Notes under the pieces: model-generated
The model's input: the letters and a program-made list of their open reading frames with translations, nothing else
Databases searched by the model: none
Told to the model about the DNA's origin: nothing
Made by a program: the position numbers and the translations under genes
Assembly (NCBI GenBank): GCA_002280855.1
Contig: NCEU01000005.1
Span: forward strand, 186,001-250,000
Length of the DNA: 64,000 bases
Origin: Sphingomonadales bacterium 32-65-25
GTDB lineage: Bacteria > Pseudomonadota > Alphaproteobacteria > Sphingomonadales > Sphingomonadaceae
Direction of reading: 5' to 3'
Part shown: one piece after another, positions 53,847 through 61,493 of the stretch
Position numbering within the stretch: the stretch's first letter is position 1
How the letters are laid out: each line of letters opens with the position of its first letter

Positions 53847-54719
53847 GTGAGCTTGCACCCTTCCTTCGATCCCGACGCCCTGCCTGAAGCAGCGCTTGCG
53901 CCGGGGCTTTACATCGTTGCGACGCCGATCGGCAATCTCATGGATATCACCGCCCGCGCCCTGCTGGTGCTGGCTCGCGCCAGTCTGATCGCCTGCGAGG
54001 ATACACGGGTGACCGGCAAACTGCTTGGACATTTCGGCATCAAGACGAAGATGCTGCCCTATCATGATCATAACGCCGCCCGCGCCCGGCCAGGCCTGAT
54101 CGCGCGGGCGCTGGCTGAACCGGTGGCGCTGGTCTCCGATGCCGGCACGCCACTGATTTCCGATCCGGGCTACAAGCTGGTCGCCGAAGCCCGCGCGGCC
54201 GGGGTGAATGTGGTGACGGTGCCCGGCCCCTCGGCAGTCATTGCAGCGCTGTCCATCGCCGGCCTGCCCACCGATCGCTTCCTGTTCGCCGGTTTCCTGC
54301 CTGCCAAGGAGAAGGCCAAGGCCGACGTGATCGCCGAGCTGGCAAACGTGCCGGCCACGCTGGCCTTCTACGAATCCGGCCCGCGTCTGGCCGTCACGCT
54401 GGCCGCATTGCACGCTGGGCTGGGGGATCGCCCGGCCGCGGTGGGCCGCGAGCTGACCAAGAAGTTCGAGGAGATGGTGACTGGCACATTGTCCGAACTG
54501 GCTGCGCGCTGGGCGGATGCACCGCCCAAGGGCGAGATTGTCTTGCTGGTCGGCCCGCCGCTGCCGCCGCCAGCCGCTAGCGCCGATGATCTAGATTCGG
54601 CCCTGCGCGAGGCACTGGCAGGCAGCCACGTGAAGGATGCAGCCAAGGCCGTTGCGGATCGGCTGGGCCTGTCAAAATCCGAGGTTTATGCCCGGGCGCT
54701 GGCGCTCAAAAATGGCTGA
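53847..54719 (+). CDS. rsmI: 16S rRNA (cytidine-1402-2'-O)-methyltransferase
   Basis: Tetrapyrrole-methylase-fold enzyme acting in the ribosomal decoding centre. The 290-residue product has LYIVATPIGNLMDITARALLVL, IACEDTRVTGKLL, VALVSDAGTPLISDPGYKLV, VTVPGPSAVIAALSIAGLPTDRFLFAGFLP and FYESGPRLAVTL, RELTKKFEE. The C-terminal domain is HVKDAAKAVADRLGLSKSEVYARAL. The likely start is GTG 53847 (or TTG 53853), immediately abutting the ATG of the divergent lipoprotein gene. No ribosome-binding site is visible for it. Confidence 0.93.
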   Translation: MSLHPSFDPDALPEAALAPGLYIVATPIGNLMDITARALLVLARASLIACEDTRVTGKLLGHFGIKTKMLPYHDHNAARARPGLIARALAEPVALVSDAGTPLISDPGYKLVAEARAAGVNVVTVPGPSAVIAALSIAGLPTDRFLFAGFLPAKEKAKADVIAELANVPATLAFYESGPRLAVTLAALHAGLGDRPAAVGRELTKKFEEMVTGTLSELAARWADAPPKGEIVLLVGPPLPPPAASADDLDSALREALAGSHVKDAAKAVADRLGLSKSEVYARALALKNG

Positions 54720-55089
54720 TGCCAAGGAACTCAAACGCCGCCAGGCCAACGAACGGCGCGGCCGGCTGGCCGAGCATGTGGCCGCCATCTGGTTGATCGC
54801 AAAGGGCTATCGCCTGATCGGTCGGCGCCTGAAAACGCCCGGTGGGGAGATTGATCTGCTGCTGCGCCGCCGTGATGCGCTGGTGTTTGTGGAAGTGAAA
54901 GCGCGGCCCACTCTCGACTCCGGCGTGGCGGCGCTGCATCGTGAGCAGGCGCGGCGTTGCCAGGCAGCCGCTCGCTGGCTGGCAACGCGTTATGGCTGGC
55001 CGGGCGCGGTGATCCGGCACGACGCGGTGGTGGTCACACCGTGGGCGCGGCCCCGGCACCTGGTCGCCATCTGGCGGGAAGAGGCGTGA
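54712..55089 (+). CDS. yraN: YraN family putative endonuclease (UPF0102)
   Basis: A 125-residue protein with a nuclease-like core: RGRLAEHVAAIWLIAKGYRLIGRRLKTPGGEIDLLLRRRDALVFVEVKARPT, where E, D and the EVK triad form a PD-(D/E)xK-type site. The C-terminus is HDAVVVTPWARPRHLVAIWRE. The role is undefined in most bacteria. It overlaps rsmI by 8 nt, and the next gene starts at its stop codon. The rsmI-yraN pairing is conserved across proteobacteria. Confidence 0.92.
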   Translation: MADAKELKRRQANERRGRLAEHVAAIWLIAKGYRLIGRRLKTPGGEIDLLLRRRDALVFVEVKARPTLDSGVAALHREQARRCQAAARWLATRYGWPGAVIRHDAVVVTPWARPRHLVAIWREEA

Positions 55090-55883
55090 TGTTACTGGCA
55101 ACAATCGGCCTGATGGATGAAGCCGATATCGACATGATCGAAGCCGGCATTGCGCTGAGCCTGGCTGACAATCCGCGTGGCGATGCCGACAGGCTGCGCC
55201 GGCTGATGACCGGCTGGGCGGTGAGCCTGCAACGTGATCTGGCCCCTTCCACCGCCAAGGCGCGGGCCCTGCGGCTGGCCAGCCTGATCGCTGGCGAAGC
55301 CGGGCTGACCGGCGACACCCAGGATTATGACAATCCGTTGAATGCCGATCTGGTGGCGGTGGCGACACGCAGCCGCGGCCTGCCGATCAGCCTGTCGATC
55401 CTCTATGTCGCGCTGGCCCGGCGCATTGGCTGGCGGGCCGATGCATTGGCCCTGCCCGGCCATGTGCTGGTGGAAGTGCATGGCGGCGGCGAATCGGCGC
55501 TGCTTGATCCATTCGATCACGGCATCAGTTTGACGGCCGCCCGCGCCGCCGACATTGCCCGCCAGGCCGGCGGCGCGCCGGTTGCCGGCGGCTTTCCGGC
55601 AATGAGCACCCGCCAGATGCTGGTGCGGATGGTGTCCAACCAGGCCAGCCGCGCGCGACTGAATGGTGATATCGGGCGGGCGCTGATGCTGTATGAACGG
55701 CTTACCACCATCGCGCCGGATCAGGGCGGCTTGTGGTGGGAACGCGCCCGGCTGGAACAGCGCATCGGTCGCCTTGCCGCCGCCCGCGCCAGCCTGACCG
55801 CCATGCTGGAAACCACCCACGACGCCCAGGTGGGCGAACGCATCCGCGCCACACTCGCCACGCTGGCAAGATCCGAAAATTGA
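55089..55883 (+). CDS. SirB1 family protein (transglutaminase-like fold plus TPR)
   Basis: A 264-residue protein. The N-terminal half has the SirB1/transglutaminase-core2 pattern: YDNPLNADLVAVATRSRGLPISLSILYVALARRIGWRADALALPGHVLVEV, then LLDPFDHG. The C-terminal half is TPR-like (GRALMLYERLTTIAPDQGGLWWERARLEQRIGRLAAARASL). The catalytic Cys of true transglutaminases is not evident. Function unknown. The ATG at 55089 overlaps the yraN stop (TGATG). gshB follows 13 nt downstream. Confidence 0.85.
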   Translation: MLLATIGLMDEADIDMIEAGIALSLADNPRGDADRLRRLMTGWAVSLQRDLAPSTAKARALRLASLIAGEAGLTGDTQDYDNPLNADLVAVATRSRGLPISLSILYVALARRIGWRADALALPGHVLVEVHGGGESALLDPFDHGISLTAARAADIARQAGGAPVAGGFPAMSTRQMLVRMVSNQASRARLNGDIGRALMLYERLTTIAPDQGGLWWERARLEQRIGRLAAARASLTAMLETTHDAQVGERIRATLATLARSEN

Positions 55884-55896
55884 AAAGGCCTGCCCA

Positions 55897-56853
55897 ATGA
55901 CAATCCGCGTCGCGGTTCAGATGGACCCGATCGAAACCATCAACATCGGCGGCGATTCCAGTTTCGCCCTGATGCTGGAAGCCCAGGCGCGCGGCGCCAC
56001 GCTGATCCATTATCTGGCCGATGATCTTTCCGCCGAGAACGGCCGGGTGCGGGCCAAGGCCCGGCCGCTAAAGGTGATCAACCAGCCCGGTGCCCATTTC
56101 GAATGGCTGGGCGATCCGCGCACCGTCGATCTGGCGGATGAGGCTGACGTGGTACTGATGCGCCAGGATCCGCCATTCGACATGGGCTATATCACCGCCA
56201 CCCACTTGCTGGAGCAGATCCAGGACCGGGTGCTGGTGGTCAATGATCCCGCCGAAGTGCGCAATGCACCGGAAAAACTGTTCGTGCTGCGCTTTCCCGA
56301 TTTGATGCCGCCGACATTGGTCACGAAAAGCCTGGAAGAAGCCTTGGACTTCCGCGCCCGCCACGGCGCCATCGTGGTGAAGCCGCTCTATGGCAATGCC
56401 GGTACCGCGGTGTTCCTGATCGACAAGACTGACGGCAATCTGCCGGCGCTGGTTGAACTGTTCAGCAGCGTGTGGCGCGAGCCATTCATGGTGCAGGCGT
56501 TCCTTCCTTCCGTGGCGGAGGGCGACAAGCGCATCGTGCTGGTGGATGGCGAACCGGCCGGCGCCATCAACCGCCTGCCGAAAAAAGGCGAAATCCGCTC
56601 CAACCTCGCTGCCGGCGGCAGCGCCCAGCCGACCGAACTGACAGCGCGGGAACAGGAGATTTGCGCACGGCTCGGCCCCGAACTCAAAAAGCGCGGCCTG
56701 ATCTTCGTCGGCATCGACGTGATCGGCGGCTTCCTCACCGAGATCAACGTCACCTCCCCCACCGGCATCCGCGCCATCGACCGCTTCAACGGCACCGACA
56801 CGCCAGCGCGCATCTGGGATGCGATCAAGTCCAGGCTCGACAACCGGGCTTGA
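55897..56853 (+). CDS. gshB: Glutathione synthetase
   Basis: ATP-dependent ligation of glycine to gamma-glutamylcysteine. The 318-residue product has the N-terminal VAVQMDPIETINIGGDSSFALMLEAQARG, VLMRQDPPFDMGYI, the ATP-grasp lysine region IVVKPLYGNAGTAVF, and the metal-binding C-terminus FVGIDVIGGFLTEINVTSPTGIR. It is last in the operon rsmI-yraN-sirB1-like-gshB. The glyoxalase genes 1.5 kb downstream use glutathione, so the region has a thematic link. Confidence 0.95.
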   Translation: MTIRVAVQMDPIETINIGGDSSFALMLEAQARGATLIHYLADDLSAENGRVRAKARPLKVINQPGAHFEWLGDPRTVDLADEADVVLMRQDPPFDMGYITATHLLEQIQDRVLVVNDPAEVRNAPEKLFVLRFPDLMPPTLVTKSLEEALDFRARHGAIVVKPLYGNAGTAVFLIDKTDGNLPALVELFSSVWREPFMVQAFLPSVAEGDKRIVLVDGEPAGAINRLPKKGEIRSNLAAGGSAQPTELTAREQEICARLGPELKKRGLIFVGIDVIGGFLTEINVTSPTGIRAIDRFNGTDTPARIWDAIKSRLDNRA

Positions 56854-56856
56854 CGT

Positions 56857-56891
56857 TTCGATACTTGTCGAATAATTCGATAATTGTCGAA
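56857..56891 (+). promoter_or_regulatory. Tandem operator dyads upstream of arsR
   Basis: TTCGATACTTGTCGAA (56857-56872) and TTCGATAATTGTCGAA (56876-56891) are 16-bp dyads (TTCGA-N6-TCGAA) differing at one base and spaced 19 bp apart. They begin 3 nt after the gshB stop and end 10 nt before the arsR ATG. The spacing puts both on nearly the same DNA face. They are the obvious candidate for ArsR autoregulation. Confidence 0.75.
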
Positions 56892-56901
56892 AGGATTTGG
56901 G

Positions 56902-57225
56902 ATGGACTCATCGTCAGCCGTGCCGGCGCTTGCCGCCCTTGCCCATGAACGACGCTTGGCGCTGTTCCGGGCGCTGGTGGTGGCCGGGCCCGATGGCCTG
57001 TCAGCCGGGGCGATTGCGCGCGCATTGGATGTGCCACCCTCCAGCCTTTCGCACCACCTGGGGCTGCTGGAACAGGCAGGGCTGGCGACCGTCCGCCGCG
57101 CCGGCCGCAGCCTCATCTATGCGGCGGATTTCGCCGCGATGCGGGCGCTGATCGATTTCCTGCTGCTGGATTGCTGCCAGGGTGTCGCTCCCGCTGAAAA
57201 CTGCGTGACAGGAGAATGCCAATGA
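56902..57225 (+). CDS. arsR: ArsR family arsenical-responsive repressor
   Basis: A 107-residue winged-helix repressor: LAALAHERRLALFRALVVAGPDGLSAGAIARALDVPPSSLSHHLGLLEQAGLATVRRAGRSLIYAADFAAM. The C-terminus carries cysteines 91, 92, 101 and 106 (LLDCCQ, AENCVTGEC). This is similar to ArsR proteins that bind As(III) through C-terminal thiols rather than the helix-4 CxC of the plasmid R773 type. It is coupled to the arsI-like gene by an ATGA overlap and preceded by tandem dyads. Confidence 0.9.
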   Translation: MDSSSAVPALAALAHERRLALFRALVVAGPDGLSAGAIARALDVPPSSLSHHLGLLEQAGLATVRRAGRSLIYAADFAAMRALIDFLLLDCCQGVAPAENCVTGECQ

Positions 57226-57659
57226 AGCGGCTGCATGTGCATGTGGGCGTCACCGATCTCGCCCAGTCCATCGCCTTCTACACCAATTTGTTCGGCACCG
57301 GGCCGACGCTGGTTAGGCAAGATTATGCCAAGTGGATGCTGGACGATCCGCGCGTGAACTTTGCCATCAGCCACGGCCACGCCGCGCCGGGGATCGAGCA
57401 TCTGGGCATCCAGGCCGAAACGCTGGAGGAACTGGCCGACGTCACCGCCCGGCTGAACAGCGCGTCTGCGCCGGTGCTGGCCGAAGGCGAAACCACCTGC
57501 TGCTATGCAAGGTCCGAGAAAAGCTGGACCGCCGATCCGCAGGGCGTCGTGTGGGAAGCCTTCCACACCATGGCTGAAGCCCGCACCTATGGCAGCAGCC
57601 CGATGCTGGACACGCTGGCGGCGATGGCACCGGCCTCGTCGCAAGGCGGTTGCTGTTAG
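57222..57659 (+). CDS. arsI: ArsI-type C-As lyase / CadI-like VOC protein
   Basis: A 145-residue vicinal-oxygen-chelate protein. KRLHVHVGVTDLAQSIAFYTNLFG opens the fold, HLGIQAET (His60) and WEAF (Glu112) are metal-ligand candidates, and ETTCCYARSEKSWTADPQG has the vicinal pair Cys93-Cys94 that binds trivalent organoarsenicals in ArsI. The C-terminus ends GGCC. ArsI demethylates trivalent methylarsenicals. The start at 57222 is used because GGAG lies 7 nt upstream and the ATG overlaps the arsR stop. The stop codon lies within the terminal repeat of the 272-bp element. Confidence 0.9.
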   Translation: MKRLHVHVGVTDLAQSIAFYTNLFGTGPTLVRQDYAKWMLDDPRVNFAISHGHAAPGIEHLGIQAETLEELADVTARLNSASAPVLAEGETTCCYARSEKSWTADPQGVVWEAFHTMAEARTYGSSPMLDTLAAMAPASSQGGCC

Positions 57660-57927
57660 GCCGTGAACTCATAAATATCACCCTCCGTGATGGCCCGGAG
57701 AGGCGAAATCGGCGTTAGCGGGCGGCGAAGGCGGGGCTTTGCCCCCCGGCGAGCCGTCCGATGACGTTGATTTCGCCTCTCCGGGCCACCGCAGGCGGGC
57801 TTTTCAGCCCCGATGCAGCGCTCGCTGCGCTTGGACGGTGGCGCTGCCACCGCCACTGCGCTTTCTCACTCGCCTCGGGGCTGAAAAGCCCGTCACGGAG
57901 GGTGATATTTATGAGTTCACGGCCTAA
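57656..57927. repeat. 272-bp nested palindromic element with 35-bp perfect terminal inverted repeats
   Basis: The ends 57656-57690 and 57893-57927 are perfect 35-bp inverted repeats. Inside are two more perfect inverted pairs: 57691-57710 with 57769-57788 (20 bp), and 57796-57813 with 57875-57892 (18 bp). Smaller hairpins lie within those, such as CGGTGGC-GCT-GCCACCG (57836-57852), GCAGCG-CT-CGCTGC (57815-57828) and GGGGC-TTT-GCCCC (57733-57745). The single strand would fold into an almost fully paired three-way junction. The TAG codons of both convergent neighbours lie in the tips. No transposase is encoded. It fills the whole gap between the two genes. Confidence 0.93.
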
Positions 57928-58361
57928 TCCTTGGGCTTCGGGGTCTTGCCGGGCGGGCCGGCGACGCGTTCCCAATTGCCCAGGCCGCAGCCGCCGAAAT
58001 GGACGCCGCCCAGGTTGAAATCGATCACCGAGACGATATCGCCGCGGCACTGGCTGCCGATCGGGCTCGAATGCACCAGCGCCCGGCGTGGCTGCAGGGT
58101 GGGGCATTCCATATTGTTGCGCCACCAGCGGCCATCGCGCAGCCGCGCATACCATTTGCCATCAGGGGCGGCCTGCGCCTGCAGGATGCTGCGGGTCTGC
58201 AGGCAGTCGCGGGTTTCGGCCTTGAACTCCGTGGCCTTGGCCGGGGGATCATCACCTGCCAGAGCCGGGGCCGCCGCGACCAGCGCGGCAAGGATGAGCG
58301 CGTTTCTGATCATGCCTGCCGTGATGCCCTCCCATCGCTGTATCATCGCTGAACGCTTCAT
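57924..58361 (-). CDS. Hypothetical secreted protein
   Basis: A protein of up to 145 residues with a signal peptide (MIRNALILAALVAAAPALA) and a mature part with four spaced cysteines (TRDCLQTR, NNMECPTLQ, SQCRGD, FGGCGLG). These could form two disulfides. I do not recognise a named domain. The ATG at 58361 overlaps the gloB stop (ATGA), which favours it, but gives an unusually long signal n-region. The ATG at 58313 starts the signal peptide directly. The TAG stop lies in the repeat element. Confidence 0.72.
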   Translation of the reverse strand: MKRSAMIQRWEGITAGMIRNALILAALVAAAPALAGDDPPAKATEFKAETRDCLQTRSILQAQAAPDGKWYARLRDGRWWRNNMECPTLQPRRALVHSSPIGSQCRGDIVSVIDFNLGGVHFGGCGLGNWERVAGPPGKTPKPKD

Positions 58362-59080
58362 CCGCGGAAAACGTCCTTGGCGCTCCGCCGCTGCGCCAGT
58401 TCGGCCACGCTGCCGGCGCGCACGAACGGGTTGGTTGCCGCTTCCATGGCCAGACTGAAGGGCACGGTGGGATCGCCGCGCTCGCGCAGACGGTCCACGG
58501 CCTCGGCGCGCCGCACCAGCGCCTCGTTCTCCGGCTCCACCGTGAGGGCAAAGCGCGCGTTGGATTGGGTATATTCATGCGCGCAATACACCAGCGTGCG
58601 CGGCGGCAGCGCCATGAACTTGGCTAGCGCAGCGTGCATCTGTTCGGCCGTGCCTTCGAACAGGCGGCCGCAGCCCATGGCAAACAGCGTGTCGCCGCAG
58701 AACAGCGCGCCTTCGAAGGCATAGGCATTGTGGCCCGCCGTGTGCGCCGGGCAATCGATCACGCGGCCGATGTTGCTGCCGATCTGCACCGTATCGCCTT
58801 CCACTACGGCGCGGCTGATGTGCGGTATCTTGGCGGCCTCGGCCTGCGGCCCAGTCACCTTTGCGCCGGTGGCCGCCACGATATCGGCATTGCCGCCCAC
58901 ATGATCGGGATGCCAGTGGGTGTTCAAGATCTGGGTGATTTTCCAGCCCCGGCTGGTCGCGGCTTCCAGCACCGGGCCGGCAACCGCAGGATCGATCACC
59001 GCCGTCTCACCGCTGGCGGCATCATGGGCCAGCCAGACATAATTGTCATGCAGCACCGATACGCCAACGATATCAAGCAT
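58358..59080 (-). CDS. gloB: Hydroxyacylglutathione hydrolase (glyoxalase II)
   Basis: Hydrolyses S-lactoylglutathione to lactate and glutathione. The 240-residue metallo-beta-lactamase-fold enzyme has the binuclear metal motif NTHWHPDHVGG, the later ligands in CPAHTAGHNAY and FCGDTLFAMGCGRLFEG, and a glutathione-binding C-terminal part with CAHEYTQSNARFALTVEPEN. The glyoxalase I-like gene lies one base upstream, so both steps of methylglyoxal detoxification are encoded together. Confidence 0.94.
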   Translation of the reverse strand: MLDIVGVSVLHDNYVWLAHDAASGETAVIDPAVAGPVLEAATSRGWKITQILNTHWHPDHVGGNADIVAATGAKVTGPQAEAAKIPHISRAVVEGDTVQIGSNIGRVIDCPAHTAGHNAYAFEGALFCGDTLFAMGCGRLFEGTAEQMHAALAKFMALPPRTLVYCAHEYTQSNARFALTVEPENEALVRRAEAVDRLRERGDPTVPFSLAMEAATNPFVRAGSVAELAQRRSAKDVFRG

Positions 59081-59081
59081 C

Positions 59082-59498
59082 TTACCAGTTCCCGATGTTG
59101 GGCGCCGACACCCAGGGTTCCGCCGCTGGCAGCGCCGGGCCGGCCTGCAGCAATTCCACCGAAATCCCGTCCGGCGATTTCACGAACGCCATGCGGCCAT
59201 CGCGCGGCGGCCGGTTGATGGTCACGCCGCCATCCATCAGGCGCTGGCAGGCGGCATAGATATCGTCCACCGCATAGGCGAGATGGCCGAAATTGCGCCC
59301 GCCGGTATAGCCGCTCTCGTCCCAATTATGGGTCAGTTCGACCTGGGCGTCTTCATCGCCGGGTGCCGCCAGGAAGATCAGGCTGAAGCGCCCGGCCTCG
59401 TTGTCGATGCGGCGCAATTCCTTCAGGCCCAGCAGTTCGAAGAAACGCAGCGTTTCCGCCACGTCCGACACGCGGATCATGGTGTGGAGATATTTCAT
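59082..59498 (-). CDS. gloA: Lactoylglutathione lyase (glyoxalase I)
   Basis: A 138-residue VOC enzyme converting the methylglyoxal-glutathione hemithioacetal to S-lactoylglutathione. LHTMIRVSDVAETLRFFELLGL gives the first metal histidine (His5), VELTHNWD a glutamate, FGHLAYAVDD the second histidine, and ISVELLQ the last glutamate: the H/E/H/E set of Ni-type enzymes. It is slightly longer than the E. coli enzyme at the C-terminus. It is coupled to the thioesterase gene upstream by ATGA. Confidence 0.9.
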   Translation of the reverse strand: MKYLHTMIRVSDVAETLRFFELLGLKELRRIDNEAGRFSLIFLAAPGDEDAQVELTHNWDESGYTGGRNFGHLAYAVDDIYAACQRLMDGGVTINRPPRDGRMAFVKSPDGISVELLQAGPALPAAEPWVSAPNIGNW

Positions 59499-59941
59499 TT
59501 CAGACCGCGTCCTTCAAAGGCTTCGAACAGGGCCACCACGGCATCCGGCACCGGCGTCGGCCGGCCGCGCGGTTCATCGACATGCACCTGCACTTCGGTG
59601 CCGCTGGCGCGCAGATCCTCGCCGCCCGGCCCGTTGGCCAACCCATGCACTTCAAACGCGAATTTCAGCGACGTGCGGCCGACCTTCTCGCAGCGCACGC
59701 AGATGGCCATTTCCTCGTCGAGCAGGATGGGGGCGTGATAGACGACCTCGGCTTTCACCACGTGCAGTTCCGGCGCGCCCTGCAAATTGGGCTCCGGATA
59801 GAGGCCGGAGGCGCGGAAATATTCGGTTATGCCGATATCGAAATATTCAAGGTAGCGGCTGTTGAACACCACCGCCTGCGCGTCCACCTCGGCATAGCGG
59901 GCGCGGGCATTCCAGACGAAACGATAATCGGAGCGAGCCAT
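59495..59941 (-). CDS. Acyl-CoA thioesterase, 4HBT hotdog fold
   Basis: A 148-residue hotdog protein. The signature RARYAEVDAQAVVFNSRYLEYFDIGITEYFRASG corresponds to the YbgC/4-hydroxybenzoyl-CoA thioesterase motif with the catalytic aspartate region EVDAQAVVFN. A strand VVKAEVVYHAPILLDEEMAI follows. The acyl substrate is unknown. Unlike ybgC, it is not linked to tol-pal genes here. It sits between a TPR protein and glyoxalase I in a tightly overlapping minus-strand series. Confidence 0.87.
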   Translation of the reverse strand: MARSDYRFVWNARARYAEVDAQAVVFNSRYLEYFDIGITEYFRASGLYPEPNLQGAPELHVVKAEVVYHAPILLDEEMAICVRCEKVGRTSLKFAFEVHGLANGPGGEDLRASGTEVQVHVDEPRGRPTPVPDAVVALFEAFEGRGLK

Positions 59942-60741
59942 CAGCGCGGTGTAGCAGGCAGCGCGCCCTCCGTCAGTGGTTTTTCAGGCAGGGCGGCGTT
60001 CATGCGACCAAGCGCGGCAGCGGCTGCTTGCCCCGCCGGCGTATCGGGCGCGTCGGCAGCAGCGGCTTCCCAGGCCTGGCGGGCCAGCGCCGTGTCGCCC
60101 TTGGCCGAAGCGATGTTGCCGGCTTCCAGTTCGACATCGGCGGAGTCCGGTGCCAGCGCGGCGGCCTTCAGCAGGGCAGCTTCGGCAGTGACCAGATCGC
60201 CACCGCGCCTGGCCAGCGTTGCCTTCAGCAGCCACGGCGTGAAGTATTCGGGCGAAAGCGTGGTGGCGCGGGTGAGATCGGCCATGGCCAGATCGGGCTT
60301 GCCGGCCGCCACCTGCGCTTCAGCGCGGCTGGTGAGCAGATCGGCTTCAGCGCGCGGGCTGAGTTCGGCGCCGCCCGGCCGCGCGAGCGCGCGGGTGAGG
60401 AAGCGCACTGCGTCCGCCGGCTGCTCGGCGATCATTGCGGCATCTGCTGCCTGGCGCCACAGCGCGATGGCCTGGCCGTCACGGGCGGACTCGCTGGCCT
60501 CGCCAGCGGCCTCATAGTTTTTCAGCGCCGCCTCGTGATGGCGGGCGTGCATCTGGGCCACGGCCAGGCAATGGCGCGGCGCCACGCCGCCGCCTTCAAT
60601 GCGCCAGGCATAGGCCATCTGCATGGCGCGCGCCGGATCCTTGCCCGCCAGCTCGATGCAGGCGGCATAGCGCGTCGGATCGGACGGTGCCGACCATGCC
60701 GGTGCAGCGGCCAGCAGAGCCAAGAGGGCCAGATGCTTCAA
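59941..60741 (-). CDS. Secreted TPR-repeat protein
   Basis: A 266-residue protein with a signal peptide (MKHLALLALLAAAPAWSAP) and successive TPR-like helical pairs: YAACIELAGKDPARAMQMAYAW, MHARHHEAALKNYEAAG, SRAEAQVAAGKPDLAMADLTRATTLSPEY, ATLARRGGDLVTAEAALLKAAALAPDS and AGNIASAKGDTALARQAWEAAAADAP. It is probably a periplasmic scaffold; partners are unknown. The start is TTG (60741), overlapping the TGA of the alpha/beta hydrolase gene upstream (TTGA). Confidence 0.82.
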   Translation of the reverse strand: MKHLALLALLAAAPAWSAPSDPTRYAACIELAGKDPARAMQMAYAWRIEGGGVAPRHCLAVAQMHARHHEAALKNYEAAGEASESARDGQAIALWRQAADAAMIAEQPADAVRFLTRALARPGGAELSPRAEADLLTSRAEAQVAAGKPDLAMADLTRATTLSPEYFTPWLLKATLARRGGDLVTAEAALLKAAALAPDSADVELEAGNIASAKGDTALARQAWEAAAADAPDTPAGQAAAAALGRMNAALPEKPLTEGALPATPR

Positions 60742-61463
60742 AGCAGTTCCTCGACAGTGGCGATCAACGTGGCGATATCCGCCTCGCGGCTGAGCCGATG
60801 ATCACCATCCTTGATGAGCCGCACCTGAACTTGCGTGCTCTGCAGCCGCGCCGCGATGTCCAGCGACAGCCGCCACGGCACCGCCTCATCGCGCTGGCCG
60901 TGCAGCAGCCGCACCGGCGCCGTGATGCCGATCTGGCCATCAAGCAACAGCTGATCGCACGCATCATCGATCAGCGTGCGGGAATAACGATAAGGCTCAC
61001 CATAATCGGATGGGCGGGTGAAGAAGCCCTGCGCCTCCAGCTGCCGCCGCTCGGCCTCGCCCAGCTTGAGCCCCCAAACGGTGAAATCCGGCGCAGCCGC
61101 CACGCCCACCAGCCCAGCCAGCCGACCCCTCAGCGCACGGCCGGCCCGCAGCGCGATCCAGCCGCCCATCGACGAACCGACCAGCACCACCTTGCCCGCC
61201 GGCCAGACATGATTGATCAGCGCCAGCACATCATTGGTCCAGCGGCCGATGCTGCCATCAAGGAAGTCGCCGCTGCTGGCCCCGCAGCCCGAATAATCCA
61301 ACCGCAGAAACGCCTGGCCCTTGGCCCGCGCCCAGTCGCTCAGCGCTTCGGCCTTCGATCCGGTCATGTCGCTCATATAACCGGGCAGGAATACGACGAG
61401 CGACCCCGCCCCGGGTGTGAAGCGATAGGCAAGGCTGGCGCCGTTATGGGAAAGGCTGCTCAT
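60738..61463 (-). CDS. Alpha/beta hydrolase
   Basis: A 241-residue serine hydrolase. The oxyanion region is VVFLPGYMSDMTGSKA, the nucleophile elbow VLVGSSMGGWIAL, the acid LLHGQRDEAVPW and the histidine IKDGDHRLS. The layout resembles mitochondrial ABHD10-type thioesterases and their alphaproteobacterial homologues. The natural substrate is unknown. The ATG at 61463 is preferred; an in-frame ATG at 61475 would add four residues. Confidence 0.85.
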   Translation of the reverse strand: MSSLSHNGASLAYRFTPGAGSLVVFLPGYMSDMTGSKAEALSDWARAKGQAFLRLDYSGCGASSGDFLDGSIGRWTNDVLALINHVWPAGKVVLVGSSMGGWIALRAGRALRGRLAGLVGVAAAPDFTVWGLKLGEAERRQLEAQGFFTRPSDYGEPYRYSRTLIDDACDQLLLDGQIGITAPVRLLHGQRDEAVPWRLSLDIAARLQSTQVQVRLIKDGDHRLSREADIATLIATVEELL

Positions 61464-61493
61464 GCCACGCCGCATAGGCCAAGCATCACCCCG

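Noticed and set aside
57661..57927. Short ORFs inside the 272-bp element, both ending GDIYEFTA
   Set aside because: They arise from the palindromic symmetry on both strands and show no family motif or ribosome-binding site.
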